Positions 54,774-62,154 of a DNA stretch of 64,000 nucleotides are shown in pieces. Made by a program: the position numbers and the translations under genes. Numbering within the stretch: the first letter of the stretch is position 1; every line of letters starts with the position of its first letter. A model generated the notes under the pieces. The model was given only the letters and a program-made list of their open reading frames with translations. It did not search any database and had not been told where the DNA came from. Origin of the DNA: Tsuneonella flava. GTDB taxonomy: Bacteria; Pseudomonadota; Alphaproteobacteria; Sphingomonadales; Sphingomonadaceae. Where the stretch lies: NCBI RefSeq assembly GCF_002870965.1, contig NZ_PHSO01000007.1:239901-303900 (forward strand), given 5' to 3'.

Positions 54774-55915
54774 TACCGCAACATGTCCCTTCCCACGATC
54801 ATTCGCATGACCTGATTGGTCCCTTCGAGGATCGAATGGACCCGCAGATCGCGCCAGAACCGCTCGATCGGATAGTCTTTCAAATAACCATAGCCGCCGA
54901 ACAGTTGCAGTGCGTCGTTGACCACTTTGCTGCCAGTGTCCGTCGCCAGTCGCTTGGCCATCGCGGAAAAGCGGGTCTTGTCCGGCGCACCGTCGGTGAC
55001 TTTGGCCGCAGCGAGATAGAGCAGCGCCCGTGCCGCTTCCAGTTCGGTCGCCATATCGGCCAGCATGAACTGCGTATTCTGGAACTCGGAGATGGACTGG
55101 CCGAACTGCTGGCGATCTTTGGTGTAAGTCACCGCTTCATCGAGGCAGCGTTGCGCGCCGCCAAGGCTGCATGCGCCGATATTGAGGCGACCGCCGTCAA
55201 GCCCGGCCATAGCGAAACGGAACCCCTCCCCTTCGTCTCCGACCCGGTTTGCAACCGGAACCCGGCAGTCTTCAAAAATCAACTGAGCAGTAGGCGAAGC
55301 ATTCCAGCCCAGCTTGTTTTCCGGTGCGCCAAAGCTGAGGCCCGGCGTGTCTTTCTCTATCACAAGACAGGTAATGCCCTTGGACTTGTGCTCCCCCGTG
55401 CGGACCATCACGACATAGATATCGTTGAAGCCGCCGCCGGAAATGAACTGTTTGGTGCCGTTGAGCACGTAATGGTCGCCATCGAGCCGCGCCGACGTCT
55501 TCAGCGCGGCCGCGTCCGATCCGCTGCCCGGTTCGGTAAGGGCATAGCTGGCGATATGTTCCATCGTCACCAGCTTGGGCAGATAGCGCGCCTTGAGCTC
55601 GTCCGCCCCGTAGGTGTCGATCATCCAGCTCGCCATATTGTGAATCGAGACATAGGCACTGGTCGCCGGGCAGCCGTAAGCCATCGCTTCCATAATCAGC
55701 GCTGCTTCCAACCGCCCCAGAGCAATGCCGCCGCTCGCTTCACTGACATAAATCGCACCGAAGCCGAGTTCGCCCGTCTTCTGGATGACATCGCGCGGGA
55801 AGTGGTGTTTCTCGTCCCACTCCGCCGCAAAGGGAGTAATATTATCGGCAGTGAACTTGCGCGCCATATCCTGAATGGCGAGCTGATCGTCCGTAAGGGC
55901 AAACTGTGCAGTCAT
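54773..55915 (-). CDS. Acyl-CoA dehydrogenase, probable isobutyryl-CoA
   Basis: 380 aa FAD enzyme. YALTEPGSGSDAAALKT (first signature) and QLFGGYGYLKDYPIERFWRDLR (second signature); the catalytic Glu is in ILEGTNQ. Isobutyryl-CoA specificity is inferred from the valine operon. ATG 55915 with AGGAG just upstream. Confidence 0.92.
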   Translation of the reverse strand: MTAQFALTDDQLAIQDMARKFTADNITPFAAEWDEKHHFPRDVIQKTGELGFGAIYVSEASGGIALGRLEAALIMEAMAYGCPATSAYVSIHNMASWMIDTYGADELKARYLPKLVTMEHIASYALTEPGSGSDAAALKTSARLDGDHYVLNGTKQFISGGGFNDIYVVMVRTGEHKSKGITCLVIEKDTPGLSFGAPENKLGWNASPTAQLIFEDCRVPVANRVGDEGEGFRFAMAGLDGGRLNIGACSLGGAQRCLDEAVTYTKDRQQFGQSISEFQNTQFMLADMATELEAARALLYLAAAKVTDGAPDKTRFSAMAKRLATDTGSKVVNDALQLFGGYGYLKDYPIERFWRDLRVHSILEGTNQVMRMIVGRDMLR

Positions 55916-55985
55916 GAATGGCTCCTGTGACAGCCGCGCCTTGGCACCCGATACGGCACCAAGGCAAGCAGACTGCCAATAGAAA

Positions 55986-57482
55986 TTAACCCATCGTCGG
56001 GATGACGAACGCGTTGCTGCCGTCGCCGCCACCGTCGGGCCAGCGTTGGGTTACGGTTTTCACCTTGGTCCAGAACTTCATGCCTTCGGTGCCATATTGG
56101 TTGGTGTCGCCAAACGCGCTGCGCTTCCACCCGCCAAAGCTGTGATAGCTCACCGGAACGGGGATTGGCACATTGATACCGACCATCCCCACGTTGACCC
56201 GTGCAGCGAATTCACGCGCAGCATGGCCATTGCGGGTAAAGATCGCGACACCATTGCCGTACTGGTGTTTGCTCGGCAGGCTCAGAGCTTCCTCGAAATC
56301 CTTAGCGCGCACGATCTGAAGCACAGGGCCGAAGATCTCTTCCTTGTAGCTTTCCATATCGGTGGTGACCCTGTCGATCAGAGTCGGGCCGACAAAGAAC
56401 CCCTTCTCATGCCCTTGCAAAGAGAAGCCGCGACCGTCGATCACGATGTCTCCGCCTTCCTTCTCCGCCGTATCGATCCACTGTTCGACTCGCGCCTTGT
56501 GTTCGGCTGTCACAACAGGGCCATAATGCGCCTCCGGATCGGTCGACACGCCTACGCGCAGCGCTTCAATCGCGGGAATCAGCTTGGCCTTCAGCCGTTC
56601 GGCGGTATCGTCACCCACGGGGACCACGACCGGCAAAGCCATGCATCGTTCGCCCGCCGAACCGAATGCGGCGCCGGTCAGATCGTTGACCACTTGATCC
56701 AGATCGGCATCGGGCATCACGATCCCGTGGTTCTTGGCCCCGCCCATCGCCTGCACCCGCTTGCCGTTATCGACACCGCGTTTGTACACATAGTGGGCAA
56801 TGTCGCTTGATCCGACGAAGCTGACTGCCGCGATATCGGGATGGTCGAGGATCGCATCGACCATTTCCTTGTCGCCGTGAACACACTGTAGCAGTCCTTC
56901 GGGCGCTCCTGCCTCCAGAAACAGTTCGACTAGTCGAACTGGCACACTGGGGTCGCGCTCGCTCGGTTTCAGGATGAAAGCATTGCCGCAGGCAATGGCC
57001 ATGCCGAACATCCACATCGGGATCATCGCCGGAAAATTGAACGGCGTGATGCCAGCCCCGATGCCGAGCGGCTGCCGCATCGAATACACATCGATGCCCG
57101 GCCCTGCGCCAATGGTATATTCGCCCTTCTGCACCTGAGGGATGCCGCAGGCGTATTCGATCACTTCCAGCCCGCGCTGCACATCGCCCTTCGCATCGTC
57201 GATCACTTTGCCGTGTTCGCTCGACAGCAGGCGGGCGAGATCGTCCATGTTGGCTTCGATCAGTTCCTTGTAACGGAACATCACCCGCGCGCGTTTCTGC
57301 GGGTTGGTCATCGCCCATTCGGGCTGAACTTTCTTCGCCGCTTCCACTGCGCGATCGAGCAGCGCGGTATCGCCCAGAGCCACTTTCGCCTGAACTTCGC
57401 CGGTCGACGGGTTGTACACCTCTTTAGTGCGGCCAGACGCATTGCCGGGGCCGCCGACAACCAGATGATCGATATTACGCAT
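55986..57482 (-). CDS. mmsA: Methylmalonate-semialdehyde dehydrogenase (acylating)
   Basis: 498 aa CoA-dependent aldehyde dehydrogenase producing propionyl-CoA from methylmalonate semialdehyde. Catalytic Cys in GSAGERCMALPVVV, the NAD-binding FVGSSDIAHYVY, and the family's TPFNFPAMIPMWMF. ATG 57482 with GGAGAG upstream; the upstream in-frame extension runs into the LysR intergenic region and is not used. First gene of the valine operon. Confidence 0.96.
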   Translation of the reverse strand: MRNIDHLVVGGPGNASGRTKEVYNPSTGEVQAKVALGDTALLDRAVEAAKKVQPEWAMTNPQKRARVMFRYKELIEANMDDLARLLSSEHGKVIDDAKGDVQRGLEVIEYACGIPQVQKGEYTIGAGPGIDVYSMRQPLGIGAGITPFNFPAMIPMWMFGMAIACGNAFILKPSERDPSVPVRLVELFLEAGAPEGLLQCVHGDKEMVDAILDHPDIAAVSFVGSSDIAHYVYKRGVDNGKRVQAMGGAKNHGIVMPDADLDQVVNDLTGAAFGSAGERCMALPVVVPVGDDTAERLKAKLIPAIEALRVGVSTDPEAHYGPVVTAEHKARVEQWIDTAEKEGGDIVIDGRGFSLQGHEKGFFVGPTLIDRVTTDMESYKEEIFGPVLQIVRAKDFEEALSLPSKHQYGNGVAIFTRNGHAAREFAARVNVGMVGINVPIPVPVSYHSFGGWKRSAFGDTNQYGTEGMKFWTKVKTVTQRWPDGGGDGSNAFVIPTMG

Positions 57483-57525
57483 GAAACTCTCCTCACGTTG
57501 AACGGCGGAGTGGCACTTGGTAAAG

Positions 57526-57562
57526 TTGCAGACAACATCTAATCTTGCAGCTATCACCTGCA
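57526..57562. promoter_or_regulatory. Probable LysR operator between mmsA and the regulator
   Basis: In the 83-bp divergent spacer, TTGCAG occurs at 57526-57531 and 57545-57550 (19-bp period), and the second copy forms an inverted repeat TGCAG-N7-CTGCA (57546-57562) ending three bases before the regulator's ATG. LysR regulators typically bind such dyads between themselves and the divergent target. Confidence 0.55.
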
Positions 57563-57565
57563 TAT

Positions 57566-58462
57566 ATGCATGATCTCAACTGGCACGACGTGCGGGTATT
57601 CCTCGCCGTGGCCGAAGCGGGCCAGATCGGGCGGGCGGCGCAGGCATTGCGGGTCGATCCCACCACGCTTAGCCGCCGGTTGCGCCGTCTGGAACAGCAT
57701 CTGGAAATATCACTGTTCGAACGCACGCGTGAGGGGCAGGTTCTGACCGAAGCAGGCGAAGTACTGTTGTCGAAGGCGGAAACGATGGCCCATGCGGCGG
57801 GTTCGATCGATGCCGTGCTGGGGCCGCATACCGGCCTCAGCGGCAGCTTGCGGCTCAGTGTGTCGGAAGGGTTCGGCAGCCAGTTCCTCACCCCCTATCT
57901 GGCGGATTTCGCACGCACCCATCCCAACCTGACGCTCGAACTGGTAGCTAACAGCGGTTTCCTCAGCCCCTCCCGGCGGGAAGCGGACATTGCCGTCATG
58001 CTATCACGCCCCAAGGCAGGACCGGTCCTATGCCGCAAACTCGCCGATTACGCGCTGATGCTATATGCCAGCACAGATTACCTGCGGGACAAGGGAACGC
58101 CGCGCGAAACCGCCGATCTTGCCGCCAATCATATGCTCATCAGCTATGTGCCCGACCTGCTTTACGCACCGGAACTGAACTATCTCGACGAATTTCACAC
58201 CGGGCTGATCGCACGCTTGCGATCCTCCAGCATCAACGCTCAACATCGCCTGATCGCGGAAGGGGCCGGGATCGGCGTACTTCCCCGGTTTATCGGGGAA
58301 GCGAGCGGAGAACTGGTCCCGGTTTGCCCTGACCGGACTATCACGCGCAGTTTCTGGGTCGTCACCCACCGCGACACTCAGAACCTTGCCCGTGTGCGGG
58401 CGGGGAAAGAATGGCTGCTGGCATGTGTGGAGGCTGGACGGGACCGCCTGATGCCGTGCTAA
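57566..58462 (+). CDS. LysR family transcriptional regulator
   Basis: 298 aa. N-terminal winged helix-turn-helix (VRVFLAVAEAGQIGRAAQALRV, then TLSRRLRRLEQHL) and an effector domain with SGSLRLSVSEGFG. Divergent from mmsA, so probably controls the valine catabolic operon; effector unknown. ATG 57566 is preferred because it starts at HDLNWHDVR, as in related regulators. Confidence 0.9.
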   Translation: MHDLNWHDVRVFLAVAEAGQIGRAAQALRVDPTTLSRRLRRLEQHLEISLFERTREGQVLTEAGEVLLSKAETMAHAAGSIDAVLGPHTGLSGSLRLSVSEGFGSQFLTPYLADFARTHPNLTLELVANSGFLSPSRREADIAVMLSRPKAGPVLCRKLADYALMLYASTDYLRDKGTPRETADLAANHMLISYVPDLLYAPELNYLDEFHTGLIARLRSSSINAQHRLIAEGAGIGVLPRFIGEASGELVPVCPDRTITRSFWVVTHRDTQNLARVRAGKEWLLACVEAGRDRLMPC

Positions 58463-58492
58463 AGGCGCATGGCAATCAAGGAGAGCAAAGCA

Positions 58493-58945
58493 ATGGCAGG
58501 TTTGTGGTTCGAACAGTTTTCGGTCGGTCAGGTGTTCGATCACGAGATCCGACGTACGGTGCTGGAGGCGGACAACATGTGGTTTTCCGCGCTGACTTAT
58601 AACCCGGCGCAGCTGCACATCGATCATGCCTATGCGGAACAGACCGAATTTGGCCGCCCGCTGGTCAATTCGCTCTTCACGCTAGGGCTGGTGATCGGCC
58701 TGACCGTGCAGGATACCACGCTGGGCACAACAGTCGCCAACCTTGGTATGAACGACACGACGTTCCCCAAGCCCGTATTCGCAGGCGACACGATCCGCGC
58801 CCGCACCACTGTGATGGAACTGCGCGAAAGCAAGAGCCGCCCACGTCAGGGCATCGTCACGTTCGAACATCTGGGCCTGAACCAGCATGACGATGTGGTG
58901 TGCCGCACTCTGCGCGGCGCGCTGATGCACAAATCGCCTCACTGA
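58493..58945 (+). CDS. MaoC family acyl-CoA hydratase
   Basis: 150 aa hot-dog fold. Hydratase motif YNPAQLHIDHAYAEQTEF with the catalytic Asn/His, and SRPRQGIVTFEHLGLNQ later. Related to mesaconyl- or itaconyl-CoA hydratases; substrate unknown. AAGGAG a short distance before ATG 58493. Separated from the regulator by 30 bp, so likely co-transcribed. Confidence 0.88.
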   Translation: MAGLWFEQFSVGQVFDHEIRRTVLEADNMWFSALTYNPAQLHIDHAYAEQTEFGRPLVNSLFTLGLVIGLTVQDTTLGTTVANLGMNDTTFPKPVFAGDTIRARTTVMELRESKSRPRQGIVTFEHLGLNQHDDVVCRTLRGALMHKSPH

Positions 58946-59529
58946 TACCGTGTGTACTGAAAACGCCTCAATCGGGTCGCCGCTGGCGATCCGAGGCAAA
59001 GAACGAATCCTGCGTTCGGACCTATTGTGTTGAAAAACTCCGCAGCCGCTTTTCGTCGGCAACATTCGAACTCGCACAGACAGTTACGCGCACTAATGAT
59101 TTGCACTATGGGGCGCTGCCGAATCATTGTTGCTGAAAATTAGAGCCTGCGCTGCCGCAACCGACTTTTTCAACACAATAGGACCAATAGCGGACATAAG
59201 CCCGCCCTCTCGCTGTTGTAAATTCCAAAAGACCCTGACTGGCTGATTAGACTTCACCCAATCAGGATCTCTTCAATACGATTACAATAAAAATAATAAA
59301 TTGTCTGCAAATCAAATACCCGATCTCCGTACAGAACTCTTTTTACTTAAGTAATTATACCATAGTATTCGCGTCATCGCCCACATAGGCATCAACAATC
59401 AATTAATCACTTAAGCATATGATATGTATTGATTAATTTCCGAAGGTTTGGTCTGGATGTTACTCATGCAAGGTTACGGTTAACGATTGAATAAGAGTAT
59501 TCTCCGAGGGCGCCGCTTAGATCGACGGC
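58946..59529. other. 584-bp AT-rich gene-free region
   Basis: No convincing ORF. It contains the 168-bp inverted-repeat element (59018-59185), a second hairpin with 13-bp arms (59234-59246 and 59254-59266, 11 of 13 matching), and then strongly AT-rich sequence (30% and 37% GC counted over 59281-59340 and 59341-59400). It must include the promoter of the secreted-protein cluster. Composition differs sharply from the flanks, consistent with an insertion junction. Confidence 0.6.
59018..59185. mobile_element. 168-bp element with 23-bp terminal inverted repeats
   Basis: Arms at 59018-59040 and 59163-59185 match in 21 of 23 positions as an inverted repeat, including a 17-bp perfect core CCTATTGTGTTGAAAAA. 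The interior has no ORF worth noting. This size and form suggest a MITE or the collapsed ends of an insertion sequence; no target-site duplication is evident by eye. Family not assigned. Confidence 0.5.
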
Positions 59530-59546
59530 ATGAAAAAGCCGTCGAT
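59521..59546 (+). promoter_or_regulatory. Hairpin enclosing the start codon of the first cluster gene
   Basis: ATCGACGGC (59521-59529) and GCCGTCGAT (59538-59546) form a perfect 9-bp stem. The 8-base loop is exactly ATGAAAAA, beginning with the start codon. An in-frame stop at 59518-59520 excludes an upstream start. Suggests translational control; see findings. Confidence 0.5.
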
Positions 59547-60507
59547 TCGCCACCTGACCTCGTGCACCATCCTTGCCGGGAGTATTCTGCTAGCATCCAC
59601 CCCTGCGACGGCCGCAGGCGTGATTGCCGGCACCCTGATCGAGAACACCGCTTCTGCCAGCTATACCACTGGCAACACGCCCAAAACGATCGAATCAAAC
59701 AAAGTTACCATCAAGATAGGCGAGGTGCTGGATGTCGCGGTGGCGTCGCTCGACAGCGGTGCTGTAGCGATCAGCGATTCAAACGTTCTCGCATTCTCGG
59801 TAACCAATACCGGTAACGGGCCGGAGGCATTCACTCTCACCGCCGATCCCGCCATCGCGGGGAATGATTTCGATGCGGCAGTGACCAGCCTTGCCATCGA
59901 TACAAATGACAACGGGATTTACGATGCAGGTGTCGATACGCTTGTGATCAATGGTGGTGCATCGGCATCGATCGATGCCGATGCAACGTTGAAGGTGTTT
60001 GTACTGGTCAGTTCGCCGTCAGGGACGGGCGATGGCCAGAGCAGTCAGGTCAAACTGATCGCCGCAGCCACAACCGGCACCGGCACTCCCGGCACGACAT
60101 TCCCCGGCGCAGGCACCGATGGCAGCGATGCCGTAGTCGGCAGCTCGGGTGCGACAGATTTTGCTCAGGGAAAGCTCGTTGCCAGCGTGGCGACGGTTGC
60201 ACTGGTCAAATCCGCAACCGTGGTCGATCCATTTGGCGGCAGTCAGGCCGTTCCGGGCGCGACAATCAGGTATGAAATCGTAGCCACCGTTTCCGGCAGC
60301 GGATCGATCGGTTCGCTGACAATCACCGATGCGATCCCCGCCTCCACAACATATCAGGCCGGAACGCTCAAACTCGGGAGCACCGCTTTGACGGACGCCG
60401 CGGACAGCGATGCCGGGAGCGCTTCCGAAAAAGGCATTTCGGTCGACACCGGCACGGTTGCCGCTGGCGAGAGCCGCACCGTCGAGTTCGCCGTTAAAGT
60501 CAATTAA
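59530..60507 (+). CDS. Secreted DUF11-like repeat protein, cluster gene 1
   Basis: 325 aa. Signal peptide ending ATAA. After it a short module GTLIENTASASYTTG recurs in genes 3 and 4 of the cluster. Then Ig-like/DUF11 beta-rich sequence (FSVTNTGNGPEAFTL; later VPGATIRYEIVATVSG and SLTITDAIPASTTYQ), with an Asp/Asn-rich loop DTNDNGIYDAGVDT that resembles a calcium-binding thrombospondin-3-like turn. No membrane anchor, so it is probably released or surface associated. The start is forced to ATG 59530. Confidence 0.8.
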   Translation: MKKPSIRHLTSCTILAGSILLASTPATAAGVIAGTLIENTASASYTTGNTPKTIESNKVTIKIGEVLDVAVASLDSGAVAISDSNVLAFSVTNTGNGPEAFTLTADPAIAGNDFDAAVTSLAIDTNDNGIYDAGVDTLVINGGASASIDADATLKVFVLVSSPSGTGDGQSSQVKLIAAATTGTGTPGTTFPGAGTDGSDAVVGSSGATDFAQGKLVASVATVALVKSATVVDPFGGSQAVPGATIRYEIVATVSGSGSIGSLTITDAIPASTTYQAGTLKLGSTALTDAADSDAGSASEKGISVDTGTVAAGESRTVEFAVKVN

Positions 60508-60522
60508 TCAAGGTATTTCACG

Positions 60523-60990
60523 ATGGTAAAGCATCTTCTTCTGGCGCTTTCTTGCGCCATTGCGACACTATTCCAGCTCCATTCGGCACAGGCTGCCGGC
60601 AAGGTCGCGCTCACCGGCGATGTGAAAGTCGTTCGTATGGTCGAACAAGGTGGAGCGGAAAAGGAAACTCTCTCCGAACCGACAAAAGTCGTGCCTGGAG
60701 ACAAGCTCGTTTTCACTACGCGTTACAGCAATGACACAGGCGAAGAAGTCGACGATTTTGTCATCACCAATCCGATCCCCGAACAAGTCACACTGACCGA
60801 GGAAGGTGATTTCACGGTCTCTGTCGATGGGGGCAAAAGCTTCGGCCAATTGGCTGCGTTAAGCACGAAAGCGAGCGACGGCACGGTCGGGGCAGCCACG
60901 CTGAACGATGTGACTCACATCCGGTGGGTGCTGCCCAAGCTGAAACCTGGCGCGACCGGGTCTGTCAGATTTTCCGCTGTCATTCGCTGA
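60523..60990 (+). CDS. Secreted DUF11-like protein, cluster gene 2
   Basis: 155 aa. Signal peptide ending AQAAG. A single DUF11-like module: KVVPGDKLVFTTRYSNDTG, then DDFVITNPIPEQVTL and RWVLPKLKPGATGSVRFS. Starts 15 bp after gene 1, AAGG ahead of the ATG, so one transcript with gene 1 is likely. Function unknown; could be a subunit or chaperone-like partner of the larger proteins. Confidence 0.78.
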   Translation: MVKHLLLALSCAIATLFQLHSAQAAGKVALTGDVKVVRMVEQGGAEKETLSEPTKVVPGDKLVFTTRYSNDTGEEVDDFVITNPIPEQVTLTEEGDFTVSVDGGKSFGQLAALSTKASDGTVGAATLNDVTHIRWVLPKLKPGATGSVRFSAVIR

Positions 60991-61000
60991 CGGCTGAACC

Positions 61001-61021
61001 ACACCCTCGGTTCGCGGGTGT
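61001..61021 (+). terminator. Small hairpin between cluster genes 2 and 3
   Basis: ACACCC (61001-61006) and GGGTGT (61016-61021) form a 6-bp stem followed by TTTC. Possible partial terminator that would lower expression downstream. Confidence 0.35.
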
Positions 61022-61052
61022 TTCAAGCGAACTGTGATATAAGGAAAACTCA

Positions 61053-62111
61053 ATGAAGCGCTCTCTGAAGGGCCTGGGTGCTGCGAGCATCCTGGCGTTG
61101 GTGGCTGTCGCCAGTCCTGCATTTGCCGCCGGTACCCAATCAGGCACGACAATCACCAACATTGTGACGGTGAACTACAAGGTCGGCGGCATTAACCAGA
61201 CGGCCGAAGAAGCGTCCGACACATTGACTGTGGACCGCAAGGTGAACCTGACCGTTGCCGAAAACGGGAATACCACCACACAGGTTTCGCCTGGTCAGAC
61301 CTCTGCTGTAACGGCTTTTACCGTCACCAACACGTCAAACGACACGCTCGACCTGGGTCTCGAAGTCTTACAACTTTCGGGGGGCTCAGCCGCGCATGGC
61401 GGAACGGACACTTTCGACGTCAGCAATATCAAAATGTATCTTGATGTTAACGGCGATGGCTTGCTGGACGATGGCGATACGCTGATCACCACCGGCTACC
61501 TCGATGAAGTCGCGCCCGATACCGGCGTCAAGGTTCTGGTCGTGGGGGATATTCCAGTGGCCCCCGAAACCGGCGATGTCGCCGGGGTACGGCTCACCGC
61601 CACCGCTCTGGCAGGCGGCAGTGCAGGATCGCAAGGTGCGGTTCTCACCGAAACGACCGGCGCCAACACCAGCGGTGTCGACACAGTCTTCGTCGACACC
61701 AACGCGAACGGCAATATTGCGCGCGATGGCAAAGATTTCGCGACAGACGATTACACTGTTCTGGCAGCCGCCCTTACCGCTGTGAAGTCGAGCAAGGTCA
61801 TTTCAGATCCGCAAAATGGCACCAGCGATCCAAAGGCTATTCCCGGTGCAGTCATTCAGTATTGCATCGCCATCACCAATGCTGTCGGCAGCGCAACTGC
61901 AACAAATGTTGTGGTGAATGACCCTGTACCAACCGGGCTGACTTTCGTGCCGGGCTCAATCCACGTCAACGGGACAGTGAACAGCTCTGGCGTGTGTCAG
62001 GGCGATGGCGCTGCAGGTGGCAACTATACCGGCACCACGGTGACCGGCCCCCTCACCGACCTTGCGGCGGGTCAAACCCGCACCGTCGTGTTCCAGACAA
62101 CTGTCGACTGA
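61053..62111 (+). CDS. Secreted DUF11-like repeat protein, cluster gene 3
   Basis: 352 aa. Signal peptide ending AFAA. The module GTTITNIVTVNYKVGG repeats the gene 1 N-terminal pattern. Later FTVTNTSNDTLDLGLEVL, an Asp-rich loop DVNGDGLLDDGDT, and a C-terminal DUF11 unit PGAVIQYCIAITNAVGS, then VVVNDPVPTGLTFVPGS. Two cysteines in the last domain could form a disulfide. AAGGA before the ATG. A paralogue of gene 1 by shared layout. Confidence 0.8.
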   Translation: MKRSLKGLGAASILALVAVASPAFAAGTQSGTTITNIVTVNYKVGGINQTAEEASDTLTVDRKVNLTVAENGNTTTQVSPGQTSAVTAFTVTNTSNDTLDLGLEVLQLSGGSAAHGGTDTFDVSNIKMYLDVNGDGLLDDGDTLITTGYLDEVAPDTGVKVLVVGDIPVAPETGDVAGVRLTATALAGGSAGSQGAVLTETTGANTSGVDTVFVDTNANGNIARDGKDFATDDYTVLAAALTAVKSSKVISDPQNGTSDPKAIPGAVIQYCIAITNAVGSATATNVVVNDPVPTGLTFVPGSIHVNGTVNSSGVCQGDGAAGGNYTGTTVTGPLTDLAAGQTRTVVFQTTVD

Positions 62112-62121
62112 AAGTAACCGT

Positions 62122-62143
62122 GCCGGGGCTGAAATGCCCCGGC
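62122..62143 (+). promoter_or_regulatory. Hairpin between cluster genes 3 and 4
   Basis: Perfect 8-bp stem GCCGGGGC (62122-62129) / GCCCCGGC (62136-62143) with loop TGAAAT, no U-run. An in-frame ATG (62134) of gene 4 begins in its loop, and the GGGG ahead of it is in the stem. May terminate or attenuate, or regulate translation of gene 4. Confidence 0.45.
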
Positions 62144-62154
62144 CGGACTGGCCA

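Noticed and set aside
62134..62154. ATG 62134 as the definite start of cluster gene 4
   Set aside because: It would prefix MPRPDWP to a complete signal peptide starting at 62155; possible but not preferred, so it is listed as an alternative.
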